DNA of 53,136 bases. Source: Helicobacter bilis. GTDB lineage: Bacteria; Campylobacterota; Campylobacteria; Campylobacterales; Helicobacteraceae. The stretch covers positions 1-53,136 of the forward strand of contig NZ_FZMS01000008.1 of assembly GCF_900198365.1 (NCBI RefSeq), in the 5' to 3' direction. A program made the translations under genes and the position numbers. Positions 9,900-18,763 of the stretch are shown here, piece after piece. The notes under the pieces were generated by a model. The model searched no databases and was not told where the DNA came from. It worked only from the letters and a program-made list of their open reading frames with translations. Within the stretch, counting starts at the first letter, position 1. Each line of letters opens with the position of its first letter.

Positions 9900-10197
9900 T
9901 GCTATCCTTTTTTTGCAATCTAGTAAAGGCGTATTATAGAATCTTTTTTATAAAGTTATTGTTTATAAAGTGAAAAACTCGCTATCCTTTTAAGTTGCGT
10001 GAGACTAAACGATTCTGGATTTGTGTCATTTTGGGCTTTTGTAAAAAGTGAAAAATTTTTATTTGAATCTATTTTTAGATTAAGCTTTACTTAGATTTCA
10101 TATTAGATATTTCGCTTCGCTCAATATGACAAGCTGTTTTGTGGAATCTAGATTCTCAATCGCTTGGGGTAGGTGTAGGATGCAAAATTTATAAATT
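9900..10197. other. Intergenic region with one dispersed-repeat fragment
   Basis: This gap between purS and the dapE stop holds no ORF that I would support. It should contain the purS promoter. Near 10104-10131 it carries a fragment of dispersed repeat family R1 (GATATTTCGCTTCGCTCAAT followed by ATGACA). Confidence 0.5.
10104..10131 (-). repeat. R1 repeat fragment
   Basis: TAGATATTTCGCTTCGCTCA plus ATATGACA is an inverted start of R1, between purS and dapE. Confidence 0.55.
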
Positions 10198-11394
10198 CTA
10201 CACCCCATCTTGTAACAATCTCTTCAAAAATGTAGAAAAGATTCTCTCTAGTTGTTCTATATCTTGCAAGGATACCCTTTCATCTACTGCGTGGATTCTA
10301 TCATTACATAAGCCAAGTTCTACCACTTCTATGCCATATTCACTCAAAAATCTTGCATCACTTGTGCCGCCACTCGTGCTAAGTTCTGCTTGTATTTGTG
10401 CTACTTCGTGGATAGAATCTTGTAAAAGCGTGATTAAAACACTATCTTTTGTATGAAAACTTTTTGAGCTTTGCTTTAGCTCTAGCGTGTAAGGCAGTCC
10501 ATTCAATACAGAATCTACATGCGATTTCACACTCTCTAAAGTCGTCATTGTGGAATTTCGCACATTAAACATAATGACTAAATCATTAGGCGTTACATTT
10601 ACCGTTTCAATGCCGCCTCTTATATCCGTTATCACAAGCTTTGATGCACTAAATACGCAATCTCCGCTATCAAGATTCACCCCAGCTAAAAGCCCTAGCT
10701 TACTGCCGAGTAACTCCACTGGGTTGATACATTTTTCAGGATAGGCGACATGCCCCTGCTTCCCTAGAATCTTAATCACACCATTAATAGACCCTCGCCT
10801 GCCGACCTTTATCGTATCCCCCGCAAACCTCGTGCTTGTAGGCTCTGCGACAATGGCGTATGTAGGTAGCATACCCTTTTCTTTTAGGATTTCTAGCATG
10901 TATTGTGTGCCATAGATCCCTTCACCCTCTTCATCACTTGTTAAAAGCACAGAAAAAATCATTTGAGTTTCATTCTCACTTATAGAATCTTGCAATGCCT
11001 TGATAAAACAGGCAATACCGCCTTTCATATCCTGTGTGCCACGACCATAGATATAGCCATCATGTATTGTAGGGGTAAATGGTGGATAACTCCAATCGCC
11101 TTTATTTTGACTGCTATTTTCTGTGTCGTGTATATCCTTTGGCACAGCTGCCCCGCCACCGGGCTTTACCACATCAATATGCCCTGCAAAGCAAAAATGT
11201 TTCAATTTCTCCCAAGCACTCTTTTCATCATATCCTTTTGGAATCTTATAAAACAACACATTTTTTACACCATTTTTTTCAATATGCAAAGCCTTAAATG
11301 AAGGTAAAAGCGTCTGTATATACTCATAGATTCCATGCTCTAGCGGCGTGATTGTAGGATATTGTATAAGTTTTTTTAGAATCTCTAATGCCAT
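10198..11394 (-). CDS. dapE: Succinyl-diaminopimelate desuccinylase DapE
   Basis: DapE hydrolyses N-succinyl-LL-diaminopimelate in the lysine and peptidoglycan precursor pathway. The 398-residue M20-family metallopeptidase shows the zinc ligands and catalytic residues in AGHIDVVKPG, YGRGTQDMKGG (the bridging Asp) and TSDEEGEGIYGT (catalytic Glu-Glu), plus the dimerisation domain and a late STSGGTSDARFL segment. It is slightly longer than the usual 375-380 aa because of a loop after KPGGGAAVP. GGAG precedes ATG 11394. It appears to be transcribed alone. Confidence 0.94.
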   Translation of the reverse strand: MALEILKKLIQYPTITPLEHGIYEYIQTLLPSFKALHIEKNGVKNVLFYKIPKGYDEKSAWEKLKHFCFAGHIDVVKPGGGAAVPKDIHDTENSSQNKGDWSYPPFTPTIHDGYIYGRGTQDMKGGIACFIKALQDSISENETQMIFSVLLTSDEEGEGIYGTQYMLEILKEKGMLPTYAIVAEPTSTRFAGDTIKVGRRGSINGVIKILGKQGHVAYPEKCINPVELLGSKLGLLAGVNLDSGDCVFSASKLVITDIRGGIETVNVTPNDLVIMFNVRNSTMTTLESVKSHVDSVLNGLPYTLELKQSSKSFHTKDSVLITLLQDSIHEVAQIQAELSTSGGTSDARFLSEYGIEVVELGLCNDRIHAVDERVSLQDIEQLERIFSTFLKRLLQDGV

Positions 11395-11596
11395 GTTTTA
11401 CTCCGTTATAAATTTGACTGATTCCAAACCTTGTGTTAAATCTTGCCTAGATTCTAATACATATTCAAAGCTATTCTGGGTTTTAATCAAAACAGAATTT
11501 TGCATTAGAATCCAATACCATTTTGCACCCACCTTAAAGGTATAGAATCTAAACTTTTGTATGTTTAGAATTATCTGCTTAAGTCATGCTAGAAAT

Positions 11597-12667
11597 CTAA
11601 CGCGGTTGAATGGCACTATTATCTGCCTTATTTGATTCTAAAAACTCAATTAAACGCAAGGCACATTCCATATAACTTTTGCTTGTCCTGCTATCAGGCT
11701 CAAAGAAGCTAATGGGCTTGCCGCTATCACTTGCTGCTACAATGCTTGGCTCTAATGGAATCTTAGCTACAACTTCTGTGTGAAACTCTTGTGCTAACAT
11801 ATCGCTATTACCCTTTCCAAAAATCTCATAAGTTTTATTACAATCTGGGCATATAAAACCACTCATATTTTCAATGATTCCAAAAATTGGGATATTACAT
11901 TTTGCAAACATATCAAGGGCACGGAATCCATCATCTATTGCTACCATTTGCGGTGTCGTTACATTTATACCCGCACCAACAGGCACACTTTGAGCTAGTG
12001 TAAGCTGTGCATCACCCGTTCCCGGTGGCATATCAACTACCATAATATCAAGCTCTCCCCACTCCACATCTTGCAACAACTGCGTAATGATACGCATAAC
12101 CACAGGTCCTCTCCATATAAAGCTCTGTCTCTTGCCATAGATAGATTCTATACTTATCATTTTGACACCATACTGCTCTAATGGCAAGAGCTTCTTACCA
12201 TCTTGGCTAGTCTTTGGCTCAACGCCATCTAGTCCAAACATACGCGGGACATTTGGTCCATAAATATCAGCATCAAGTAAGCCTACTTTTTTACCACTTT
12301 TTGCGAGTGAAATAGCAAGATTCACGCTCGTTGTTGATTTACCAACGCCGCCTTTACCGCTGCTTATCATTACAAAATGTTTGATTGATGGGGCTAGATT
12401 CTTAGGGGATTGCTCTGTTTGTGTTTTTTGTATATTTGGGGTTACAATCTCTATGTCGATATTTGCAAGTGGCAGGGATTTTGTCTTTTCTAGAATCTCT
12501 TCTTTTACTTTTTTTATGACTTCTTCATTGCTTGATGGGATATTTACCTTAAGATAGCATACATTGTTGTTTATCTCTATCTTACTTACAAAGCCAAAGG
12601 CTACAATGTCTTTTTCAAAGTTTGGGTAAATCACTTGTTTTAATGCGTCTTCGACCATTTTTTTCAT
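11597..12667 (-). CDS. mrp: Mrp/ApbC-type Fe-S cluster carrier ATPase
   Basis: The 356-residue protein has an N-terminal MIP18-like (DUF59) domain (about 1-80). A P-loop ATPase of the Mrp/NBP35 class follows, with the deviant Walker A SSGKGGVGKST at about 102-112, GLLDADIYGPNVPRMFG and VVDMPPGTGDAQLT. The cluster-binding CXXC lies in CPDCNKTYEIFGKG near residue 283. These proteins carry [4Fe-4S] clusters to apo-enzymes in the cytosol. AAAGGA sits 6 nt before ATG 12667. It is divergent from the YebC-type gene, with a shared 129-bp promoter region. Confidence 0.95.
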   Translation of the reverse strand: MKKMVEDALKQVIYPNFEKDIVAFGFVSKIEINNNVCYLKVNIPSSNEEVIKKVKEEILEKTKSLPLANIDIEIVTPNIQKTQTEQSPKNLAPSIKHFVMISSGKGGVGKSTTSVNLAISLAKSGKKVGLLDADIYGPNVPRMFGLDGVEPKTSQDGKKLLPLEQYGVKMISIESIYGKRQSFIWRGPVVMRIITQLLQDVEWGELDIMVVDMPPGTGDAQLTLAQSVPVGAGINVTTPQMVAIDDGFRALDMFAKCNIPIFGIIENMSGFICPDCNKTYEIFGKGNSDMLAQEFHTEVVAKIPLEPSIVAASDSGKPISFFEPDSRTSKSYMECALRLIEFLESNKADNSAIQPR

Positions 12668-12697
12668 ATTTTTCCTTTATATTGTGTTGTGTGTGAA

Positions 12698-12703
12698 ATT
12701 ATA
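12698..12703 (-). promoter_or_regulatory. Predicted -10 element for mrp
   Basis: On the minus strand the hexamer TATAAT stands 31 nt upstream of the mrp start codon. It is a perfect sigma-70 -10 box in the short divergent region shared with the YebC-type gene. No clear -35 box is seen, as is usual in Helicobacter. Confidence 0.5.
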
Positions 12704-12752
12704 GCGTATTTGATACAAGTTCATAGATTCTAAAACATTTAAATGCGTATGA

Positions 12753-12758
12753 TATAAT
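12753..12758 (+). promoter_or_regulatory. Predicted extended -10 element for the YebC-type gene
   Basis: TATAAT is preceded by TG and one base, giving an extended -10 (TGATATAAT) 38 nt upstream of the ATG. GGGAG downstream provides the ribosome-binding site. Confidence 0.6.
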
Positions 12759-12796
12759 GTCGCCTTTTATTTTTAGAATCTAGCAGGGAGATTATT

Positions 12797-13510
12797 ATGG
12801 GTAGAGCGTTTGAATACCGCAGAGCCGCAAAAGAAAAGCGATGGGGTAAAATGAGTAAAATCTTTCCAAAACTTGCAACAGCAATCACAATCGCTGCTAA
12901 AGAGGGCGGCTTAGACCCAGAAATGAATGCAAAGCTACGCACGGCTATCGCTAATGCAAAGGCACAAAATATGCCAAAAGATAATATCGATGCGGCAATC
13001 AAGCGTGCAAGTGGCAAGGACGGACATTTTGAGGAAGTAAGCTACGAGGGCAAAGCTGCAAATGGTGTGCTTATATTTATAGAATGTGCGACTGATAATC
13101 CAACAAGAACCGTTGCAAACATAAAAAGCTATTTCAACAAAACGCCAAATGCAAACTTGCTTACAAATGGGGCGATTGACTTTATGTTTGAGAGAAAGGG
13201 CGAATTTCAAATCACTTTAAATGATGATAATGTTGATGAAGTAGAATTAGCCTTAATTGATTGCGGACTTGATTTGCTAGAAAAAAACGAAGAAGAAAAT
13301 AGCTATACAGCATATTCTAAATATGAAGATTTTGGCACACTAGCACTTGGCTTAGAGAATCTAAAAATCGAGGTAAAATCCGCAAAACTAGTAAGAATCC
13401 CAACAAGCCCCATAACCCTTACAGAAGAACAAATGCAAGAACTTGATAAATTGCTTGATAAAATCGAAGATGATGATGATGTGCAAGCGGTTTATACAAA
13501 CCTTGCGTAA
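12797..13510 (+). CDS. YebC/PmpR-family protein
   Basis: The 237-residue protein matches the YebC family from end to end. It begins [20 protein letters not shown] and contains [32 protein letters not shown] and a C-terminal acidic segment. Members are described as DNA-binding regulators and, for some, as factors that relieve ribosome stalling; which applies here cannot be told. It has its own promoter, divergent from mrp, and stands alone on this strand. Confidence 0.93.
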   Translation: MGRAFEYRRAAKEKRWGKMSKIFPKLATAITIAAKEGGLDPEMNAKLRTAIANAKAQNMPKDNIDAAIKRASGKDGHFEEVSYEGKAANGVLIFIECATDNPTRTVANIKSYFNKTPNANLLTNGAIDFMFERKGEFQITLNDDNVDEVELALIDCGLDLLEKNEEENSYTAYSKYEDFGTLALGLENLKIEVKSAKLVRIPTSPITLTEEQMQELDKLLDKIEDDDDVQAVYTNLA

Positions 13511-13868
13511 GGTTTTTAATGCGATTAGCCTAGAAAAAGGCATGTATTTACATAATGTTATAGGCTTTTATGGTAATGTTTGCGGGGTTGATGAGATGTG
13601 AAAATAGAGTTACTATCTTATCCCATTTTAGAATGCAATATAATTTAGGGTCTTGTTATATTGAGCTTTTTAAAAAGGCGAAATATCTTAAAGATTAAAG
13701 TCTGTAAGAGATTTTTCGATACTTTCAAAATGACAATATTTTAGATTAAAACAAGGTTTTATATTTGAGAAGTTATAGTTTACATTTAGACTCTTAGGTG
13801 TTTATTTAAGAGCAAGGCATGATTAAAAGCATTATCTCATCAAATCAGCCTTTGTTTGCAATAAAAGT
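13511..13868. other. Intergenic region with a degenerate dispersed repeat
   Basis: No gene was seen between the convergent YebC-type gene and the outer-membrane pseudogene. About 13648-13735 holds a degenerate full-length copy of dispersed repeat family R1: it opens with TGTTATATTGAGC, has GAGATTTTTCG in the middle and closes with TCAAAATGACAATATTTTA. Confidence 0.5.
13648..13735 (+). repeat. R1 repeat, degenerate copy
   Basis: It begins TTGTTATATTGAGC, continues GGCGAAATATCTTAAAGATT, has GAGATTTTTCG and ends TCAAAATGACAATATT. It has the same order of blocks as the complete copy at 29572. Confidence 0.55.
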
Positions 13869-14604
13869 CTATTTCAGTTTTGGGCGATAATGTTTAAAAG
13901 CTTCCATACCCCAGTATCCACCTCTTTTATAAAGATTCAAATGATATGTGTATCCTAGCATTACCATGTATGTCTTTATCTCTTCTTTGTTTGGTATGCG
14001 TGAGCTTATATAATCTTGACTAAGAAGTGGAATCTTTGCACCAAATGTTATAGTATGATTATCTTTGATATTAAATTGGAATCCAGCGTTAAAAGGCAAG
14101 GCAAAAAAATGTGTGCATTCTATCACTTTGATTTCTAGCACCAAAAGTATTATTTGATATTGCAAAGTCAGGTTGCAGTGTAGTAGCACCCGCACCTAAG
14201 CCAAAATACACACCAAAAGAGCGAGTAAAATTATAGAAAAAATCCACATTTGCAGCGATTAATTGCTGATTTAGCGTTGTATCCATGCTGTAGCTATTAC
14301 CACCGGTTCCTCCCCTGCCAGAGTTACTAAAAGTTTGCATATAGTTATAGCTTACATAATATTTAAAACCAAATTTATTGCCTAAAAAATGTCTATATCC
14401 AGCTTCAGCCCCAATTGTCCAACCAGCACCTGTGCCTATTCGAAAATTATTATTGAGATTCCCACTTGTCAATGTGCTATCAGTAACTGATGCGCCCACA
14501 TTTCCCCCTACAAATAGACTTGAAGCCCTATCATTCGCAAATGCGTTAAAACTTACAAGTGATATGCCAGACAGCATTACAAGATTCTTTAATATGTTAT
14601 TCAT
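13869..14604 (-). pseudogene. Outer-membrane beta-barrel protein, frameshifted at an A7/T7 run
   Basis: The first part (14604-14089) has a signal peptide (MNNILKNLVMLSGISLVSFNAFA) and Gly/aromatic-rich barrel strands (GGNVGASVTDS, FGVYFGLGAGATTL). It then runs into an early stop. The second part (to 13869) continues the barrel in another frame (LPFNAGFQFNIKDNHTITFG, YMVMLGYTYHLNLYKRGGYW). The frames meet at seven T residues on the coding strand (14109-14103); six would join them into one protein of 244 residues. This resembles the small outer-membrane proteins of Helicobacter. It could be an off-phase gene, a decayed gene or a homopolymer sequencing error. The last residue is Lys, not the usual Phe. 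Confidence 0.75.
14103..14109. repeat. A7 homopolymer at the frameshift of the outer-membrane gene
   Basis: Seven A residues (T7 on the coding strand) sit exactly where the reading frame of the beta-barrel gene shifts. One base fewer restores the full-length frame. The run is short for a phase-variation tract, so slippage is possible but not established. Confidence 0.6.
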
Positions 14605-14758
14605 ACTATTCCTTTAAATTAAAATAATGAGTGATTGTAAAATACAAAAAAAATATGTGCTGAATGGCTAAATGCGTGAATCTTGTGATACAAAATTTGT
14701 TTTTCTCAAAAAGAGGCAATATAGATTCTAATATGAGTAACTATATGATAAAACAAAA

Positions 14759-16378
14759 TTACTTGCGGTTCTCTTCACATTGCATATTACTTTGCAAGCG
14801 AAAAGATTCTAAAAGATTTAATGCTTTTTTACTTTGTAAATGCTCTCTTGCCAAATGAAATCCAGCTTCAATGCTATCAGCATAGCCATAGATATAAAGG
14901 CTTGCGCCTGCATTTAGGGCAACTAAATCTGCTTTTTTGCTTGCTTTACCGCTTAGTATATCAAGTGTGATTTCTGCATTCATAGCGACATCGCCACCGC
15001 GTAATTCTGCGTGATTAGCTAGTTCTATACCTAGCTTTTGCGGTGAGAAAATATAAGTGTGAATCTCTCCATCTTTTAGCTCACTAATTTGAGTTGCTGC
15101 ACAAAGGCTTATCTCATCAATGCCGTCCAACCCATGCACGACCATTGCCCTTTCAACGCCTAGAATCTTTAAGGCATTTGCAAGAAGTTCTGTATAATCT
15201 TTGCTAAATACACCTATAAGCTGATGTGTAGGACGCAAAGGATTGCTTAGGGGACCAAGTAGGTTAAAAAAGCTTTTAAAGCCTAGCTCTTTACGCACAC
15301 CTTGCACATGTTTTAGGGCGTTATGGATATTTGGTGCAAAAAGGAAAGTAATGCCTAGCGTCTCATAACATGCCTTGCAAGTCTGCATATCCATATTGAT
15401 ATTAATGCCTAGATTTGTGAGTAAGTCTGCACTCCCACTTTTGCTTGTAATGCCGCGATTGCCATGCTTTGCGACTTTTAAGCCCATACTTGCTAATAAT
15501 AGGGCAGTTGTCGTTGAGACATTAAAGGTTTTTCTCGCACTCCCACCCGTGCCGACAATATCAATGCGTTTAGAATCTTGTATTTCAAAATGCTTTGCCT
15601 TTGATATGAGAAGACTTGCAAATGCCGCGAGTTCCTCCCCACTTGGTCCTTTGTGATAAAAGCTTGTGATAAGGCTGCCTAGTTGTGCTGGTGTGAGATC
15701 ATTTTCTGCGATACACTCCATTAAATCATAGCTTTCTACAAAGCTTAGATTCTCTAAATGGGCTAATTTTTGCAGGTAAAGCTTTATAGGTATGCTTCGC
15801 CTTTTGTAGTGAATGAAGTTTAGAATCATCTTTTCACCATATTGAGTGCCAATGGATTCTGGGTGAAATTGCAAGCCAAAAAGTGGATATTGCTTGTGTG
15901 CTACTGCCATAACTTCGCCATCATCACTTACTGCATTAATATGAAAGTAGTCTGGAATCTGCTCTCTTTTAGCGACTAAAGAGTGATAGCGAGTGATTTG
16001 GACATGCTGGGGGATATTTGTAAAGATTCCATCTTCTGTGTGTGTGAGTGGAGATACCTTGCCATGCACTATGCTTTTTGCATTGACAATAGGCACATCA
16101 AAGGCATATAGGATAGCTTCATGTCCAAGACAAATGCCAAGAATGGGGTATTCATCTTTTAATTGTGCGATAATATCAAGGCAGATTTTAGAATCTTTAG
16201 GGCTATTTGGTCCGGGTCCTAGTATGATATGTGTGGGTTTTAACATGCGGATTGTTTCAATATCAATAGCATCGTTGCGTTTTACAATGACACTAAAGCC
16301 TAGCCTTGCTACAAGCTGATAGATATTATATGTAAAAGAATCATAATTATCAATTAAAAGTATCACTCTATGCTCCAT
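14759..16378 (-). CDS. trpGD: Fused anthranilate synthase glutaminase / anthranilate phosphoribosyltransferase (TrpGD)
   Basis: The 539-residue fusion combines two tryptophan enzymes. Residues 1 to about 190 are a class I glutaminase (LLIDNYDSFTYN, nucleophile Cys83 in LGICLGHE, and QFHPES near 173-175). Residues about 200-539 are anthranilate phosphoribosyltransferase (DIVGTGGSARKTFNVST, KHGNRGITSKSGSADLL). The listed ATG 16378 lacks a ribosome-binding site. GTG 16366 has GGAG six nt upstream and matches the usual family start, so it may be the true start. No other trp gene is adjacent. The glutaminase half might also serve folate synthesis, a known dual role; that is inference. Confidence 0.93.
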   Translation of the reverse strand: MEHRVILLIDNYDSFTYNIYQLVARLGFSVIVKRNDAIDIETIRMLKPTHIILGPGPNSPKDSKICLDIIAQLKDEYPILGICLGHEAILYAFDVPIVNAKSIVHGKVSPLTHTEDGIFTNIPQHVQITRYHSLVAKREQIPDYFHINAVSDDGEVMAVAHKQYPLFGLQFHPESIGTQYGEKMILNFIHYKRRSIPIKLYLQKLAHLENLSFVESYDLMECIAENDLTPAQLGSLITSFYHKGPSGEELAAFASLLISKAKHFEIQDSKRIDIVGTGGSARKTFNVSTTTALLLASMGLKVAKHGNRGITSKSGSADLLTNLGININMDMQTCKACYETLGITFLFAPNIHNALKHVQGVRKELGFKSFFNLLGPLSNPLRPTHQLIGVFSKDYTELLANALKILGVERAMVVHGLDGIDEISLCAATQISELKDGEIHTYIFSPQKLGIELANHAELRGGDVAMNAEITLDILSGKASKKADLVALNAGASLYIYGYADSIEAGFHLAREHLQSKKALNLLESFRLQSNMQCEENRK

Positions 16379-16423
16379 TAGAATAAAGATAGAATTGTAA
16401 CGAAAAATTAAACAATTATATTT

Positions 16424-18109
16424 TTATGTTTGTTTTAAATCTTGCAATTTTGTCTCAAGCGATTCAAACTCATGCTTTAGAGATTCTATCTCTTGCATTC
16501 TCTCTTTACCTTCTAAAAGATAGCGTGGCGGTATAGAACTCGCTAGTAATTCATTAATATATACCATGCCCTCTCCACTTTGCTCATAAATCCTTTTTAA
16601 ATGCGTAAAGCCCTCATTTGAAAAGAAATAGCAATAAAGTCCAATAGCTTTATTTTTATCTGCTAATCTTAGAATCAAAATCCCCGCATTTGCCACAGCG
16701 ATATGATCTTTTATACATTCTCCAAGTATGGTAACTTTTGGGACAATGCTGCGAAGTGAGAGTAAAATATCATAGGGTTTTAATCGATATTTTTGTATCT
16801 TTTGCTTATCCCCACTCATCTTTTTATGACTAAACTTTGTGCTAAATCCACATACAGAAAAATCCGCTATGCCCACATCATAATATGTAATTTCAGAATC
16901 TTTACTGCTCCCATGCACTCTTTGCCCACGAAAAATAGTTGTCCCCATATCAGCTAATAATAATTCATTTGTATGTATCATCTTAGAGGCAAGATAATAA
17001 CTCGCCCTTAAATCATGCGTTTTTACATCTTTTATATTTGTGATTTTTGAAAATTCACTCTCTTTTTTTTGTTTAAACAGCATAGCAATTTCATCAATAT
17101 GTCTTAGTCGATTATATTTGCCATCTTTGGTGTAAAAATGTGGATTATTTGCGTTAATATGCAGAATCTCTTTATTATTATGAGAGATAACAAGCACAGA
17201 AAAATCACAGGCTTGGTGTGGGAAGATATTTTTAGGTAATTCAATAACAGCTTCTATCATACGCTCTTTTACAAGCTTATCGCGAAGCTTTTCTTCTAAA
17301 AAGCTTTTTTGCAAGGTTTGATTGCGGACAATGAAAACGCCCCTTTGCTTTAAATGTGCTAGGGCATGTGTTAGAAATACTAATTCTGGGTAATTTTTAG
17401 CAAGTATGCCAATTTTACTGAATCTTTCATCACCTTTTAATTGTTCTACTCCCATGTGTGCGTAAAGCGGTGGATTACAAATAACTTTATTAAATTGTCG
17501 CAAGATACTTCCGGCTTTAAAGACAGGTTGCTTTAAAATATCATTGACATAGAGTTTATAGTCTTTTATTTGCGTGAATCTTGCGATTAATCTTGCGATA
17601 TTTGATAGCCTTTCATCTAACTCTTCTCCATATAAATGGATATTTGGATTAAGATTCCCTAAGGATAAAAAGATACTGCCAATACCATAGCATGGATTAT
17701 ATACCTCATCATTATCTTGTAAATCTAGCAATAATGCTAATAAATCATTAACCTCTCGTGGTGTGGAATAATAATAAAGCTTATTTGTCGTGCGTTTCTG
17801 TGAGATAATATGTAGAAATTGCGTGATATTATGCAATTCTGTGCTACTTTGTAAAAGCGTTTTTAGAATCTTAAAGATATTTGCATTACTGCTTATAGGC
17901 ACATACAATTCTTCTCCTATGAGATTGTGTAATATTGCGTGAAAGTCTTCTTTAATCGTCGTTCTTTTGCTAGATTTTGCAATCATGTCTTCTAGCATTC
18001 TAGCGTTTTCTCTTTTAAAGATAAAAAGTTCAAGCATAATGCTTACAACATCAAGCAAATCAGAATGATAGCGTTTGAGATAGTCAAAACAATCAAGCAA
18101 TTTTTTCAC
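16424..18109 (-). CDS. Solitary HsdM-like N6-adenine methylase with a C-terminal recognition-like domain
   Basis: The 561-residue protein has an N-terminal helical region. An N6 methylase core follows: YYSTPREV (113-120), an AdoMet motif-I-like NPCYGIGSIF (about 138-147) and a motif IV NPPL at 212-215. The usual gamma-class motif is NPP followed by Phe, Tyr or Trp, so Leu is atypical. Residues about 370-561 resemble one target-recognition half of a type I HsdS subunit (FRGQRVHG, RLKPYDILLSLR, INELLASSIPP), ending in a coiled coil (MQEIESLKHEFESLETKLQD). No endonuclease or HsdR is nearby. It may be an orphan methylase, or a DNA-binding protein if the Leu impairs catalysis. Confidence 0.75.
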   Translation of the reverse strand: MKKLLDCFDYLKRYHSDLLDVVSIMLELFIFKRENARMLEDMIAKSSKRTTIKEDFHAILHNLIGEELYVPISSNANIFKILKTLLQSSTELHNITQFLHIISQKRTTNKLYYYSTPREVNDLLALLLDLQDNDEVYNPCYGIGSIFLSLGNLNPNIHLYGEELDERLSNIARLIARFTQIKDYKLYVNDILKQPVFKAGSILRQFNKVICNPPLYAHMGVEQLKGDERFSKIGILAKNYPELVFLTHALAHLKQRGVFIVRNQTLQKSFLEEKLRDKLVKERMIEAVIELPKNIFPHQACDFSVLVISHNNKEILHINANNPHFYTKDGKYNRLRHIDEIAMLFKQKKESEFSKITNIKDVKTHDLRASYYLASKMIHTNELLLADMGTTIFRGQRVHGSSKDSEITYYDVGIADFSVCGFSTKFSHKKMSGDKQKIQKYRLKPYDILLSLRSIVPKVTILGECIKDHIAVANAGILILRLADKNKAIGLYCYFFSNEGFTHLKRIYEQSGEGMVYINELLASSIPPRYLLEGKERMQEIESLKHEFESLETKLQDLKQT

Positions 18110-18418
18110 AATATACCTTTTGGTCTTATGGGTTTGGTTTTAATGATTCTCATTTATATGATTTTAAATGAATGGGTAAAAACAAGAGTTGCATTATAGC
18201 TAAATTTTATGGATAAAGATTCTAAGGTAAAACTAAGATAATAAAGAAAAATAAATGCTCTACTTAAAATAAATACCTTACTTGGTGCCATCTTGTAAGG
18301 GGAGAAATAAGATAAAACGCCAGTAAAGTCAATTTCATTTTGAAAGGATTAACATGAGAACAATTTTCACTTGGAAAATCAGTATTATTGCATGAGAATA
18401 AGCTTCACTTGCAGAGAA
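18110..18418. other. Intergenic region between the methylase and tRNA-fMet
   Basis: No convincing gene. It holds a possible tRNA terminator (18276-18300). It also has a tiny 13-codon ORF at 18354-18395 preceded by GAAAGGATTAAC, coding MRTIFTWKISIIA, which could be the relic of a signal peptide. Confidence 0.4.
18276..18300 (-). terminator. Possible terminator downstream of the tRNA pair
   Basis: Read on the minus strand, CCTTAC and GTAAGG form a 6-bp stem around a 13-nt loop, followed by TATTTATTTT. It lies about 120 nt beyond the 3' end of tRNA-fMet. The loop is long and the U tract interrupted, so support is modest. Confidence 0.35.
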
Positions 18419-18495
<77 letters not shown>

Positions 18496-18572
18496 TTACT
18501 CAAAAATATTAAAGATATAACTTCATATTAAGCAAATCTATTAGAAGTAAATTTAGTAGTAATTTGCATATT

Positions 18573-18647
18573 TGGCTGGGGTACAAGGATTCGAACCTCG
18601 GAATGCCTGGACCAAAACCAGGTGCCTTACCGCTTGGCGATACCCCA
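18573..18647 (-). tRNA. tRNA-Gln (TTG)
   Basis: The 75-nt cloverleaf on the minus strand has acceptor arms TGGGGTA and TACCCCA, discriminator G and an encoded CCA. The anticodon stem CCTGG/CCAGG closes the loop TTTTGGT, giving anticodon TTG (Gln). An extended -10 lies 40 nt upstream, so it should lead the two-tRNA transcript. Confidence 0.95.
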
Positions 18648-18686
18648 ACGCTTTGCTTCTTTTGCTTGAAGTAAGTTAAAGTCGAA

Positions 18687-18692
18687 ATCATA
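18687..18692 (-). promoter_or_regulatory. Predicted extended -10 for the tRNA-Gln / tRNA-fMet transcript
   Basis: On the minus strand TGATATGAT forms an extended -10 box about 40 nt upstream of tRNA-Gln. It sits back to back with the ribB promoter in the 116-nt region between the two transcripts. Confidence 0.5.
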
Positions 18693-18725
18693 TCATAGTT
18701 TTGCTAAAAAGTCAAATAAAATTGA

Positions 18726-18731
18726 TATAAT
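18726..18731 (+). promoter_or_regulatory. Predicted extended -10 for ribB
   Basis: TGATATAAT is a consensus extended -10, ending 32 nt before the ribB ATG. AAGGAG follows at 18748-18753. I see no FMN riboswitch in the short leader. Confidence 0.55.
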
Positions 18732-18763
18732 TTTTAAAAATGTTATAAGGAGTATTTAATCTA

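Noticed and set aside
9900-10200. CRISPR-like or IS-derived sequence
   Set aside because: Repeats here are single fragments of R1, not regularly spaced units, and there is no transposase or terminal inverted repeat.
16424-18109. Complete type I restriction system
   Set aside because: No HsdR and no separate HsdS gene is encoded on either side; only the methylase fusion is seen.
18354-18395. A 13-codon ORF with a good ribosome-binding site (MRTIFTWKISIIA)
   Set aside because: Too short to support as a gene; it looks like the start of a lost signal peptide. Mentioned only in the intergenic entry.
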